Below, piece by piece: positions 53,924-63,844 of a DNA stretch of 64,000 bases (position 1 is the first letter of the stretch; the number at the start of each line of letters is the position of its first letter). Below the pieces are notes generated by a model, which ran no database searches, was not told where the DNA came from, and saw only the letters and a program-made list of their open reading frames with translations. This DNA comes from Oleoguttula mirabilis. Lineage: Eukaryota; Ascomycota; Dothideomycetes; Mycosphaerellales; Teratosphaeriaceae. The translations under genes were made by a program, and so were the position numbers. The stretch spans positions 124,001 through 188,000 of the forward strand of contig JAVFHQ010000014.1 in NCBI GenBank assembly GCA_035135055.1, written 5' to 3'.

Positions 53924-54647
53924 CTAGAACTTGCACAACGCCTGCAGATTCTCCTTGGTCGCCTTGTTGTAATCCTTAACAATGCCAGCGATCCCCTTGA
54001 ACTCAGCGATCGCAGCATCTCCCATGCATTCGTACAAGAACGACTCGCTGGTCGTCACAATGGCGCCCTCAGCCCGCAGCCTCGCGAGCGCAATCGGCAC
54101 CTCCTGAGGGTTACAGCTCGACACACCGTCTGCGAGCACATACACCTTGTGTCCCTCCCTCAGCAGATCCAACGTCGTCTGCGTAACGCATATATGGGCC
54201 TCGATACCGACGACAACCACCTCCTTCTTCTCCGGACCTAGCGTATGGAAGGCCTTCTGCACCTCCGGCACGAACATGCTGAATGCGCTCTTGTCGGCAT
54301 GCGCTATGGTCTTGATGCCGCCTGGTGCATCAAGGCCGAGCTCAGGACACGTCTCGCCTAGCTTACTGCGCAGCTGAGTGGTAGCGAAGACTGGGATGTC
54401 GAGGATCTGGCTCGCCTTGAGCAGTTTCTGCGTGGTGGAGACGACTCTTGGAAACTCATGGATGGCATTGCGGAACTTCTCTTGGAGGTCGCATATACTG
54501 GCTTGTTGTCAGCCTACTACCGATGGCTGCTTGGCGGGTGAGGAGGCGTACAACAAGACCGGGCGGCCTATGGTAGGCACAGTTAGCCGGTGCTCTGGAT
54601 GGTCGCACATGGCGGGACATACCCAGCCGCCGTGTGGGAGTGGACAT
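53924..54647 (-). CDS. Isochorismatase-domain hydrolase (ISOC/YcaC-like)
   Basis: Three exons: 54647-54623 (25 nt), 54567-54552 (16 nt) and 54497-53924; introns 55 and 54 nt. The product is 204 residues. The short exons are needed to assemble RRLGRPVLFICDLQEKFR, the conserved start of this family with Asp17. The Lys is in HADKSAFSMFVPEV and the Cys in GIEAHICVTQT, completing the triad. This group (human ISOC1/2, bacterial YcaC) is widespread but its natural substrate is not settled. A mitochondrial or cytosolic location cannot be decided. The spliced model relies on family conservation. Confidence 0.82.
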
Positions 54648-55145
54648 TGTGACCTTCCACCTTACGCTTCCTACTTCAAACAGTTTACACTCTGGAGCGT
54701 CGCAAGACACTGGACAACGGAGCACTGGACGGGACTATCAGTGCCTCCGACGAGAGCACATGCTTGGTCTCCCAAGTTGAGGCCGATCCGGGGTACGGCT
54801 CCCGTGACATTGGGCCTCGGCACTGAGGCAGCCGTGTCAGCGTTGTGGCCTCAGGCATGAGTCCTCGACGGTTGTCAACTATAGCAACATCGCGCCATGC
54901 AGCCTGCATGTGGGTGTACGACATGAGTGCAGCTGCGGAGTCATAAGTACTGCGGCAGAAGTGCTGCGGCCGCGCAAGGCGGCCTCCAAGCAAGGGGCAA
55001 GAGAGGCAGGCATGTGATGTATAGAAGCCACCCACAGGCATCAACTCCTCAGTTTTCCTTCACCCTCTTTACTCTCTTTGACTTTACTGCACTTCGCTGA
55101 CTCTCCTCCTCCGTTCTTGCTGCGGCCGATTGACACACTCGCAGT
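54648..55145. other. Divergent intergenic region, 0.5 kb
   Basis: It lies between the starts of the ISOC-like gene (minus) and the small membrane protein (plus). A CT-rich leader precedes 55146. No box identified. Confidence 0.45.
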
Positions 55146-55430
55146 ATGGCTCTCCCAGACGACCAATCGCATCCCATAACAGAAGAGACGAAACTCGACA
55201 GTGTACCCGGCAGCATCGAAGACCTTCGTGTTGCAGAAGAGACCAAGCAGGCACAAGCATCAGATCAGCCCAGCGACATTCCTGAAAAGCTCTCCGGCCG
55301 TACCTGTGCTCAAGCCCTGCTCAAGCTGGCAGGTGGCTTGCTGCTCATCGTAGCACTCGTCGCTGTCGACGTGGAAGTCCGTGGCGCAATCGCTAAATCA
55401 GGTTCGCACGGAAAAGCATCCGGGTACTAA
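55146..55430 (+). CDS. Small membrane protein with in-frame stop before a Gly-rich extension
   Basis: Ninety-four residues from the ATG at 55146. A hydrophilic, acidic N-terminus (about 55 residues) precedes one membrane segment (ALLKLAGGLLLIVALVAVDV). The frame ends in TAA at 55428-55430 after ...SGSHGKASGY. Directly beyond, and in the same frame, 18 codons to TGA at 55485-55487 spell a Gly-rich tail (GGGRGGHGGSGGGKVEDA) that looks like a continuation of the Gly/Ser/His C-terminus. This may be a nonsense change, a sequencing error or readthrough. No family is recognised, and the gene itself is only moderately certain. Confidence 0.5.
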   Translation: MALPDDQSHPITEETKLDSVPGSIEDLRVAEETKQAQASDQPSDIPEKLSGRTCAQALLKLAGGLLLIVALVAVDVEVRGAIAKSGSHGKASGY

Positions 55431-56189
55431 GGTGGAGGTCGCGGAGGTCATGGAGGTTCGGGTGGCGGCAAGGTGGAAGACGCATGAGCTTTCCCTGTTC
55501 GCTCACCTTGTGGCAGCAAGTACGAGCGGGTGCGCACTCAGGACAGATTGAACGTGAAGTGATGGCTACACGCATAACCCAGCTCTTTTCGTAGCTCATG
55601 CCATTTGGCCTCGAACCTGGCTTGGCAGGAGTGGGAGGAGCACTTACGCGGTTACTGCATATCATTCTTGACACCCGGAGCAGCAAGGTCAGCATGCGCG
55701 GTAACAGCAAGCTGCAAGTGAGCAACCGCCGGCAGTGACGAAGAAATATCAGCAGCGACAGTCCGGAATAAGGAATGGCACTCGCACAACTAGCATCTTC
55801 TACATGACCGCAAAGGCCGGCCTTTCCCCATCGAAATACGTATTTTCACGCTTTCCGCCGTACTTCGAAAGCGTTCTCCTTCTTCCTCTCCCTGGCATCC
55901 TCTTCTTCCAAACACACACCACAACCGCCCTCATCCGTCAGACACATCGAGCCACCCATCAATTAGACGCTTCGATATCAGACACATCCAATTACCATTG
56001 TCTGCCTCCAGACTTACCCAGACAATCGCCAGTCCGACATTCCGATACCAAACCGTACGGAGCCCCATCGTCTAGCACCAACCATACCAACGCAGTTGTT
56101 CATCCAAAGATATCGATAGCACGTGCGCAGAGTACGGTCTTCTAGCACCGGTCGTACCAACGCAGTCATCGCTAAGACAAACCCGTACC
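55431..56189. other. Intergenic, 0.76 kb, including Gly-rich in-frame extension
   Basis: The first 57 bases continue the preceding frame (see that gene). On the minus strand, near 55640-55530, a short frame encodes ARFEAKWHELRKEL followed by a His/Cys pair; it is closed by stops on both sides and has no convincing splice partners. From 55850 onward the sequence is CT- and CCA-rich, like a 5' leader for the next gene. Confidence 0.45.
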
Positions 56190-56834
56190 ATGGCCGCCGC
56201 ACAAGTCGTCAGCGCGTACGATCTATGCTACTTTCCATACGAGGTCGGCAGTCCATGCGAACAGCACTTCGAAGGGCACGTCAAAGTCTGCCTGTGCTGC
56301 AGCCTCGAGCTCTCTGGCAAGTTGCATGGAATGCGCGTTTGCTCCAGTATGCAGCCACAGAATCATCCGTCACCGAATTGCGCCCGGCACCGGACTCACG
56401 TTCAGAACTGCACAGTTTGCCACCAGAAATTCCTTGAGCGGGCGAAGATGTCTTCTCGTGCGGTCTGGCGCCGCTCCATTGTGTCTCTGGTCTTCATCCT
56501 CAGTGTGGCCATCCTCTGGGGCCTAATGTTGAAGGAAGAGCTACGACAGCGCGTGTTCTGTCGCAGTGATTACACCGCGTCGCTCGGAAACGCCATTGGC
56601 CCGGCGTCAGTAGCATGCATACTCACGACGTTCTTCTTCCATTGGCTGCTTGTGCTGGGTTGGCTCGACCAGCACGCGCTCCTTCGTTCGCAGGGGTCGC
56701 TTCCACGCGAGCTCGCCTTCGTCATCGTCGCTGCATTCAGTGTGGTCGTCTCTTGCGTCACGGCCAATCTGAACGTCTGGGCACCAAACTTCTCGTGTGG
56801 AAAGGTAAATGGCTTGACCGGCAAAGCTTACTGA
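56190..56834 (+). CDS. Cysteine-rich membrane protein of unknown function
   Basis: Single exon, 214 residues. The N-terminal 85 residues carry about a dozen Cys and His (CEQHFEGHVKVCLCC, then NCTVCHQKF), a pattern that could bind zinc. Three hydrophobic segments follow (SIVSLVFILSVAILWGLML, SVACILTTFFFHWLLVLGWL and ELAFVIVAAFSVVVSCV). I recognise no family. A cysteine cluster on one face of a three-helix membrane protein is the only structural hint. The ATG context (ACCATGG) is strong. Confidence 0.6.
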   Translation: MAAAQVVSAYDLCYFPYEVGSPCEQHFEGHVKVCLCCSLELSGKLHGMRVCSSMQPQNHPSPNCARHRTHVQNCTVCHQKFLERAKMSSRAVWRRSIVSLVFILSVAILWGLMLKEELRQRVFCRSDYTASLGNAIGPASVACILTTFFFHWLLVLGWLDQHALLRSQGSLPRELAFVIVAAFSVVVSCVTANLNVWAPNFSCGKVNGLTGKAY

Positions 56835-57132
56835 GCGTCAAAGCACGTCGATGGATTTGTGCCTGGCACTCGGCTGGGAGTAAGCATGGCGGCACGCGAC
56901 AGCGTGGTTTGATGATGTGGCAAGATTGACGGCTCGTTGGGATGTTCGATGGACTGTTTGGAAGCTTGTCATTGCTGCCCACAGGGAGATTGTTTACTTG
57001 TTGCATTGGAGTTGACGAGAACACTGCGGCGCTTGATGTAACTGGACTTTTCATACGTGGTGTCACGTCGCCGTATACGTGTACTGACACCCATGCCACC
57101 CATAATGCTCGCTATATGCTTTCCATCCGTCA

Positions 57133-58741
57133 TCATGAGTCTAGCTCAGCGTAATATGAGTAGTCCTGGTTCAACTTATAGAACGCCTCCGGCTCGGGCG
57201 TGTCGTGGCCTCCGTACCAGACTGGCGCCGGCAGCGACTCAAGTGCATCCTGCGCCTCGTCCTGGAAGATGTACTCGAAGGTCTTCGCCCATTGCACGCG
57301 GTTGTTCAGGCCTTCAAGCTCCCACAAGTTTTGGAAGAAATGCAGGAACGAGGTGTGTGTGTAGGCGCTGTTGTTCGCGTAACTGGTGCCCTCATCGTGG
57401 ATGAGCGTGTTGGGCGAGATGTACTTGTTGATGACAAGGGCTGGAACACGCACGCCGAGGCGAGTGTAGTCGTAGGTGACGTTGTGCGCGTCAGATAGTC
57501 CGGTGAAGGTTATCCCATCCTCTGGGGCTGGGATGTCAACTGGTGGTGCAACATGGTCTGCAAAGCCACCGTGCTCGTCGAAGTTGATGATCTGCGGGGC
57601 GAAGGGTCAGCGAAAGGCGCTTCGAAAAGACTCCCAGTGCTTACCAAAAGAGTGCTATCCCAGTACTGGCTCTGGCGAATGCTGTCGTACAAGTGCCTGA
57701 GGCGAACGTCAGCAGATATCTCACCCTGGACGTGCTCCGCGGGACAGGCGTACTTAATCATCATCTCGCCAGCGGCCATGTTCGAAGTCGGGTGCATGGA
57801 GTCAATGGTACAGCACTCTGGGTTGATATAGCTGAATTGCGGAAGAGTGCCTTGCTCAAGGTCGTCGTAGAACTCGCTGGCGTGAACGAGTTTATCGATC
57901 GCATTCTCTTGGACATACTTGTACATCCAGGCATCGATAATGTCAGTCTCGTAATAGTTCTTCCAGGTGATGTTCTTCTTGTCCAGAGCTTCAAAGATCG
58001 AGATGGCGCAGTCAGTACCGGTCACGTTGGCATACCAGCCGGCAGCCTGATCAGTATTGTCGACCATGCCGCAGGTCGAGCCAGAGGTGGCAAACTGTCG
58101 GTTCGGATCAGTCGGTCCGGGGTGCTCAGCATGGTAGCTATCGAAGAAGCCAAAGTTCTGTGCGAGCGTGGCAAGTGTCTGCGAGTGCTCTTCGCTATAG
58201 GCCTTGATCACGAAGCTTGAGTTGCCAGGAGTGGCCTCGTACTTCTCGGACTGGCGTTCGATGAACCCGCCCATTGTCGGCGTGTCGTTCTTCCCTGGCT
58301 GCCACTTCTGGTAGATCTGCAGGCGGACACGAGTTAGCATGTGTGTCGCAGGAAGCGATATGCCAAGCTCCATACCTCATATGAAGTGCCAGCAAAGTTA
58401 TGGTCTGGGTCACTCAACGGCACCTCCTCCTCATATGGACCAGCGCAGATTTTGAGCGGCTCTCCGTAGACGGTCCAGTTGGGATTCGTATAGTCGTTGC
58501 AATACTCGATGTTGCGGAGGTTGTCAATATCTGGATGGAAGCTCCAGTAGCCGGCGATGTTGTCGAAGGAGTGGTTCTCCTCCATGAGGTACACCACGTG
58601 CTTGATCTTGCCTCTCAGCGACTCCCAAACAGCTGGATTGGTGATGGACGCGGTGCCGTTGCTGTAGCTAGGCTGACGCTTCACGTACGGCATCGCAGAG
58701 ACGCCAGCCACAAGGGCGGCGACAGTAGCTATCGATCTCAT
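57133..58741 (-). CDS. Secreted phosphoesterase (phospholipase C / acid phosphatase family)
   Basis: Exons 58741-58376, 58316-57645 and 57591-57133 (introns 59 and 53 nt), 498 residues. It has a signal peptide (MRSIATVAALVAGVSA) and a dibasic site VKR. The PF04185 landmarks are YLMEENHSFDN (metal-binding start), YHAEHPGPTDPNRQF, and INFDEHGGFADHVAPP created by splicing exon 2 to exon 3. The family hydrolyses phosphate esters: phosphatidylcholine, phosphatidylglycerol or generic phosphomonoesters. Fungal members often help phosphate scavenging. The exact substrate is open. Several N-glycosylation sites are present. Confidence 0.9.
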
Positions 58742-59985
58742 TGTGTAGTCGAGGGGTCGAGGGATAGTTTGCAGGAAGGAGAAGATGAAAGCGAGGTTTC
58801 CAAGTGTAGCGATGCTCTGAGGAGGATCGACTGCTTGCACACTGTCGCCCACCCTGAGTCTTGTACTAACACTCCGATGATGAGGCCTGGATCCCTACCT
58901 GACCACGCATGCTTTGGGAAGGTGGTGTGTAATGCTCGAAGGTCATCGACAGCCAACAACTCATTGCACGTGTAGGACGCGACAGTACGCTCGTCAGACC
59001 TGTCCACCTCGCATGCCGATTGCCGGCCCAACACGACATCCTGATGGCGCTACGCACAGCAAGATGCATGTCGAGAACCGAAATGCTACCGTCGCATGCT
59101 GCTCAGGAGCCTACAGACTCCTCGAGAGCTGCCGCGGAGAGCAGGTGAAGTGGGAAGCTGCCAATGGCGTCGAGCGTAATGTGCACGACGTTGCCAAGCG
59201 TAGTCGTCGGTGCGCATATGCCATGCGGCTCAATGCACGTGTTCGAGTGGGTTACTCCACGAGGAGCGGGACCTGGTACTAGGTAGACGTCCGGCAGGGC
59301 AAGGCAGGCGGCACTCGCCTTCTTACTCACACAGGCGAGCTTCTCCATACTTTTACCGTGCATTGCAAGCTCCGTAATTGGCCGGCCATAGCCATGTTCC
59401 TGGAACTGGCAGCTAAGAACCTCTGTAGCGCGCTGCGCGCCTGCAAGTTTCCTGCAAGGTGGTCCGTCGCATAAGGCGCTAATGCTAGAAGTTCGGCCAA
59501 GCTTTCTACCGGACCCTGATCGACGGGGAAAGCTTCAATTTCACCTTCCGTTCCTGGCCACGGCGCGCGGCAGCTCGTCGGACTGCATCCATCCGGGTCT
59601 TGGGGGTATACAAAATTTGCGACCACGTTTCCGCTCGACTGGACGCTTGATGTTCGACGCGCTGACGACCATGGTGCTTATGCAGCTGGCGGTCTGGCGG
59701 TCATACTGCCGAGGCCCGCGCAGGATGTGGACATGCATGGAGCTTCGAGTCCTAGCCAACTCGCCCACGTGCGCAGACGGTCTCGCGAGACCAAGGTAGC
59801 ATTATTGACGGAACGTGGGAAACGTGGTCGCGCCCTTCCCTCATGGAGTTGCAGCATCCACCGACCATGCCCAGTGCTCCTAGCCAGCTCCTCACCTTCG
59901 TACTGCCTTGCAACCTCGCGCATTGACAACTGTTCTTGTCTCATCCCGTACACATCCTATACCAACACCGTCTGCCCGATCGCAA
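58742..59985. other. Divergent intergenic region, 1.2 kb
   Basis: Shared upstream region of the phosphoesterase (minus) and CCC1 (plus). No gene is supported. No iron- or phosphate-regulatory site could be identified with confidence. Confidence 0.5.
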
Positions 59986-61148
59986 ATGCCTTTCTTGCAG
60001 TCCTTGACAGAGCGGTGGCCTCTGCCATCGGTCAGAGACCTGGAAGCTTCGCATTTCGAGCTCCAGAACGGACCCTATCCAGAGTTCGAGGGAGGCACTG
60101 AGAAGGACATCTTTGAGCCATCCAAGCTGGAACAAAAGGCGGCAAGTTCGCTAAACTGGCTTTCCCGGGTCTTCACACGGTCTCCCAAAGCCATCACCGA
60201 GAAATGCGAGGCTCTCTTTCCACGGTCTGGCGAGTGCGCCAACGGCAGGTCATCCACAGACGCGGAATCCCGGGCGTCGACTGATGCCAGCACGCTCCTG
60301 GAACCCGAGCCCGAGGTGAAGAAGAGAAGCAGAGTCGATCCAAGAGTTGTCTCGGACGCGATTATCGGTCTCAGCGATGGTTTGACGGTGCCCTTTGCCC
60401 TCACCGCAGGTCTGAGTGCACTAGGTAATACAAAGGTGAGCTCCTGGCATCTAACAGAGACTTAGCTGGGTTCGCCGCTGACGTCAGAGGTGGTAGATAG
60501 TGATTTTTGCAGGCCTTGCCGAGCTGACAGCCGGCGCCATCTCTATGGGCCTTGGTGGCTACCTCGGTGCCAAGAGCGAGGAGTAGGTTGTTCCTGCCAG
60601 AAGAGGCAACTTCACCACGCTGACGTCGAGCCTGCAGAGAGTCGTACAAAGCCACCCTCATCGATACCAAGCATATGGTCGACACCTGCTCAGCCGATGC
60701 TGCCACGTCCATCAAGGAGATATTTCAGCCGTACGACCTTCCACAACACCTCTCGGATGACTTGACCTTCCACCTCGCAAAGTCGCCGCACCTTGTCCAG
60801 TTCCTGATGCACTTTGAGCACTCACAGCCCGAGCAAGCAGCCTCACGTGCTATCACCTGCGCACTCACTATCGCATGCGGATATTTCCTTGGCGGCTTCA
60901 TTCCACTTCTTCCATACTTCTTGGTCGGCAAAGATCAGGTGCTGCTTGCGCTCTGGTGGTCGTTGGGTGTGATGACCGTGAGCTTGTTTGCTTTCGGTTA
61001 TGGCAAGACGTGCTTCGTATCTGGTTGGCGAGGCTCACATCATATGTGGGAAGGTACAAAGGGCGGCGTGCAGATGGTGTTGGTTGGAGGGTTGGCGGCT
61101 GGCTCCGCAATGGGCCTGGTTCGGTTATTCCATGCATGGAGCGAGTAA
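59986..61148 (+). CDS. CCC1: Vacuolar iron/manganese transporter CCC1
   Basis: Exons 59986-60435, 60497-60582 and 60638-61148 (introns 61 and 55 nt), 348 residues. The first conserved helix is VSDAIIGLSDGLTVPFALTAGL; the second exon encodes IVIFAGLAELTAGAISMGLG and GYLGAKSEEESY, all core VIT/CCC1 motifs. A glutamate-bearing cytosolic segment follows, then two or three more helices (LTIACGYFLGGFIPLLPYFL; GGLAAGSAMGLV). The transporter moves cytosolic Fe2+ or Mn2+ into the vacuole in exchange for protons, protecting from metal overload. The N-terminal 115 residues are hydrophilic. The acceptor at GTGGTAG was chosen because the nearby alternatives break the frame. Confidence 0.92.
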
Positions 61149-61523
61149 GGTTCCCATAGGTAGTAGAGCCTTTGGTGTACGGGCGATTTATGAGAGCCAT
61201 GTCCAAGCCACGCACGTGACCTCTACGGCTTCAAGACTGTTGGTCTGAATATCGGCCCTTGTGGTACAGATAAAGGCAAACGGAAGCCAATTCAGCTGGG
61301 AGCAACATGGACCAAACTCTCTGTAATGGCAGACTGGAACCTTCTCAGGATGATCTTCTGGCTAGCGCACACAGTCTTCGATAGAAAGCGGATGTCCTGA
61401 CGGTGATGAGACTTGATAGAGTTGGGTCCGGTCGTTCCGTGAGGAGCCGGACTGTCGATACGCTGGAGCAAGCTCGCCAGTCATGCGTACAGCGTGCACT
61501 ACGGTTGCACGGGTCCCAAAAGC
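61149..61523. other. Intergenic between convergent genes
   Basis: 375 bases between the stops of CCC1 and the nucleoside transporter. Nothing recognised. Confidence 0.4.
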
Positions 61524-62894
61524 TCACTTCCCAGCAGCAAAGAAGCTAGCAAGACTGCCAACCGTTAAGCCACCAACCAAACACAAGCCCATGAACCCAC
61601 CAGCCGCTTCGCGCTCTTCAGGCTCAACCCACTCGCCCGCGCCAATCATGCAGGTACTGCCAAGATAGCCATTCGTAAAGCCGAAAAGCAGCTGTACGAC
61701 GATGAGGTAGAAAGCGTCGGAGTTCACAATCGCACCTTTGTCGCGGCTGTTGCAGAGATGATAGAGCCCGATGAAGCCGATACGGCATATCGCCAGAAGG
61801 AAGATGAGGCGCGGCCGGTGCGTCAGGGTGAGAGATGGCACGGCTGTGATCAAGCGCCCAGTCAAGTCTCCGGCGTTCCAGAAAAGGAAGGCGAGCGGGA
61901 TGAAAATTGGCGGCTGTAGTATACGAGGTTGCTGGTCGTGGGGACGGACGGAGACGATGCGTTGTGTGAAGACGGGGAACACCATGGTGACGGCGAAGGT
62001 GAGGAAGACTGCGCTTGCGAGCCAGAAGAGCTTGCGGGACAGCACGCGCAGAGGTACTTTCTTCCGCTCTTCGGGCTCGTCTGACATATCCGGCGTACTA
62101 GTGTCTTGCAGTTTCTTGGGCTCCTTGTTTCGGGCTAGCAGGTAGAGGAAGGCCAGGAGTGTCGCGACGGATATCGCGGTCGCGGTGAGGAAGTACGCGA
62201 AGGCGCTTCCTGGGTTCACGGGAGGTGGTCCGCGCGGCGGCGGGCCTTTGCCATCCGGTGGACCTGGGTGTGGCTGGGGTCCGCGCTCTGGGACAGATAG
62301 CACAGAGACGATCTGCGCAATGCACGGGAGCACGCCGGCGACCGCTTGGCCGGTCATGATGCCTTGCGTGTACCGCGGCTCACCGAAGCCAGAGACGTAG
62401 GCGAATATGCCGTTCTGACAAAGACCGGTCGCTAAGCTGGTGGAGAAGATCATGACCATTAAGAAGCCGAAGTACCCACGTGCGCTGATGCCCAGGAAGA
62501 CCTCGGTGAAAAGCGCGAGGAATGAGAACACGGCCATATTGATGATCAACGAGCTGACGATGCGCTTTGGGTAAGACGCGTTGGCCTGCAGACGCGTGAG
62601 AATGAGCATTGAGACCAAGTTCGTCACGGTCGAGACGGATATCTCAGCTGCCTGGAAGTTATCGAAGATCCACTGGTCGCTCCCGAAGCGATGCTGGAAG
62701 TATGGGCCTGCGGCTAGGAACATGTTCCATGCCCATAGCATAGAGACTCCTAGCAGCAAGAAGATGCTGTACTCGATGTAGGAGAAGGCTGGCTTCCTTG
62801 CCGAGTTCTGGCTATGATGGTCTTCTTCTGCCGCGCCATCTTCCAGCGGCTCATACTGCTGCTCGCTGTGCCACAGTTTGCGTATGCGATCCAT
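61524..62894 (-). CDS. FUN26: Equilibrative nucleoside transporter (FUN26-like)
   Basis: Single exon, 456 residues. About eleven hydrophobic helices are visible; the first reads YSIFLLLGVSMLWAWNMFLAAGPYF, the ENT family start. An intracellular loop near 265-285 is acidic, and an unusual Pro/Gly stretch (PHPGPPDGKGPPPRGPPP) sits near 215-230. Helix 8-9 motifs FLFWNAGDLTGRL and LFGFTNGYLGSTCM are conserved ENT signatures. Yeast Fun26 exports nucleosides and related compounds from the vacuole; the same role is inferred. It is convergent with the CCC1 gene, another probable vacuolar membrane transporter. Confidence 0.92.
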   Translation of the reverse strand: MDRIRKLWHSEQQYEPLEDGAAEEDHHSQNSARKPAFSYIEYSIFLLLGVSMLWAWNMFLAAGPYFQHRFGSDQWIFDNFQAAEISVSTVTNLVSMLILTRLQANASYPKRIVSSLIINMAVFSFLALFTEVFLGISARGYFGFLMVMIFSTSLATGLCQNGIFAYVSGFGEPRYTQGIMTGQAVAGVLPCIAQIVSVLSVPERGPQPHPGPPDGKGPPPRGPPPVNPGSAFAYFLTATAISVATLLAFLYLLARNKEPKKLQDTSTPDMSDEPEERKKVPLRVLSRKLFWLASAVFLTFAVTMVFPVFTQRIVSVRPHDQQPRILQPPIFIPLAFLFWNAGDLTGRLITAVPSLTLTHRPRLIFLLAICRIGFIGLYHLCNSRDKGAIVNSDAFYLIVVQLLFGFTNGYLGSTCMIGAGEWVEPEEREAAGGFMGLCLVGGLTVGSLASFFAAGK

Positions 62895-63844
62895 GTTGTT
62901 TGCCGGTGCCTTTCGGTGTCCTAGACGTGGTATGTCGACTCTGCGATCCGTAGTCCTATGCAGCGCTCAAGATCACGGCTACTTGTCGATGTTTAGAGGG
63001 TGTCTGGCGAGGGTGTCGAGGCCATTACAGAACGAGGTCAACGGCTGAAGCCTGGAGGTGTAGATGGCTAGCTGGCGGTCGGCACACGAGATGTCGTCAG
63101 GTGAGTGAGTGATTGACCATCACTGATCACGAGCAAGCTGCAGGCGTGCACAAGGGTCCACCGACGCGGTTCTGGTTATGGTTGCGGTACTGCGGGCGGA
63201 TCTACCCGTGCATATCAGCGATCGACCCGATCACCCGATCGTTGCATCGCAATCACAAATGCACGTCCAACGCCTGAAGAGTGAAGCGCGACTGCTTGAT
63301 GCCTCTCAGCTTGGCACATGTGTTGGACACGTCTGCTTTTGGAGATACGGTATGTCGCCGCTGCTGCCTTCTTTCGGCCTGGGCTGCTTTTCTTTTGGAG
63401 ATCGACAGTGGCATCTCGGTACAGTGACGTGCATGAGGCTATGTTAGTCTGATTAGCTCCAAGATCTGCGGCCATCGCAGGACTCTAGAGACTAGATGCT
63501 CCGGCTCTTTAGCACACCAGCGTAAGTGAGGCCTCTCGTGGTATCATCACCCTCATCACCGTACATAGCCCAGCATTTTTAGTCGGGTTTCGCTTCCTCT
63601 CCTACATTTTCGCGGCCCTCACGCCTCCATTCGACGGCCAGCACAATTCGCAGAGGATCATATCACGAGCAATCCACACTACGCGCTGGCTTGCGGACAC
63701 GAGGGGCACGAGCGAGACTGGCCCGGTGGATATGAGATATGAGATATACGATATACGATATAGGATATAGGACATAAGTAGAGTATGGAGACTCGGTATC
63801 GGACGGTGTAGTCGGCATAAGAAGCAGGCTTGGGTACTCGTACC
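62895..63844. other. Divergent intergenic region, 0.95 kb
   Basis: It separates the transporter start from a gene beginning at 63845. It has a heptamer tandem repeat near the right end. No gene is recognised. Confidence 0.5.
63729..63777 (+). repeat. Tandem heptamer GATATNN, seven units
   Basis: The seven units read GATATGA, GATATGA, GATATAC, GATATAC, GATATAG, GATATAG, GACATAA. Variants come in adjacent pairs, as if two-unit blocks had been copied. It lies about 68 bases upstream of the next ATG. Confidence 0.9.

Noticed and set aside
55530..55640. Minus-strand peptide-like sequence ARFEAKWHELRKEL followed by His/Cys residues
   Set aside because: Closed by stops within about 35 codons; the possible intron upstream would be only about 31 nt, too short.
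55600..55640. A tRNA B-box-like sequence on the minus strand (GGTTCGAGGCC)
   Set aside because: No A box at the right distance and no acceptor stem could be paired.
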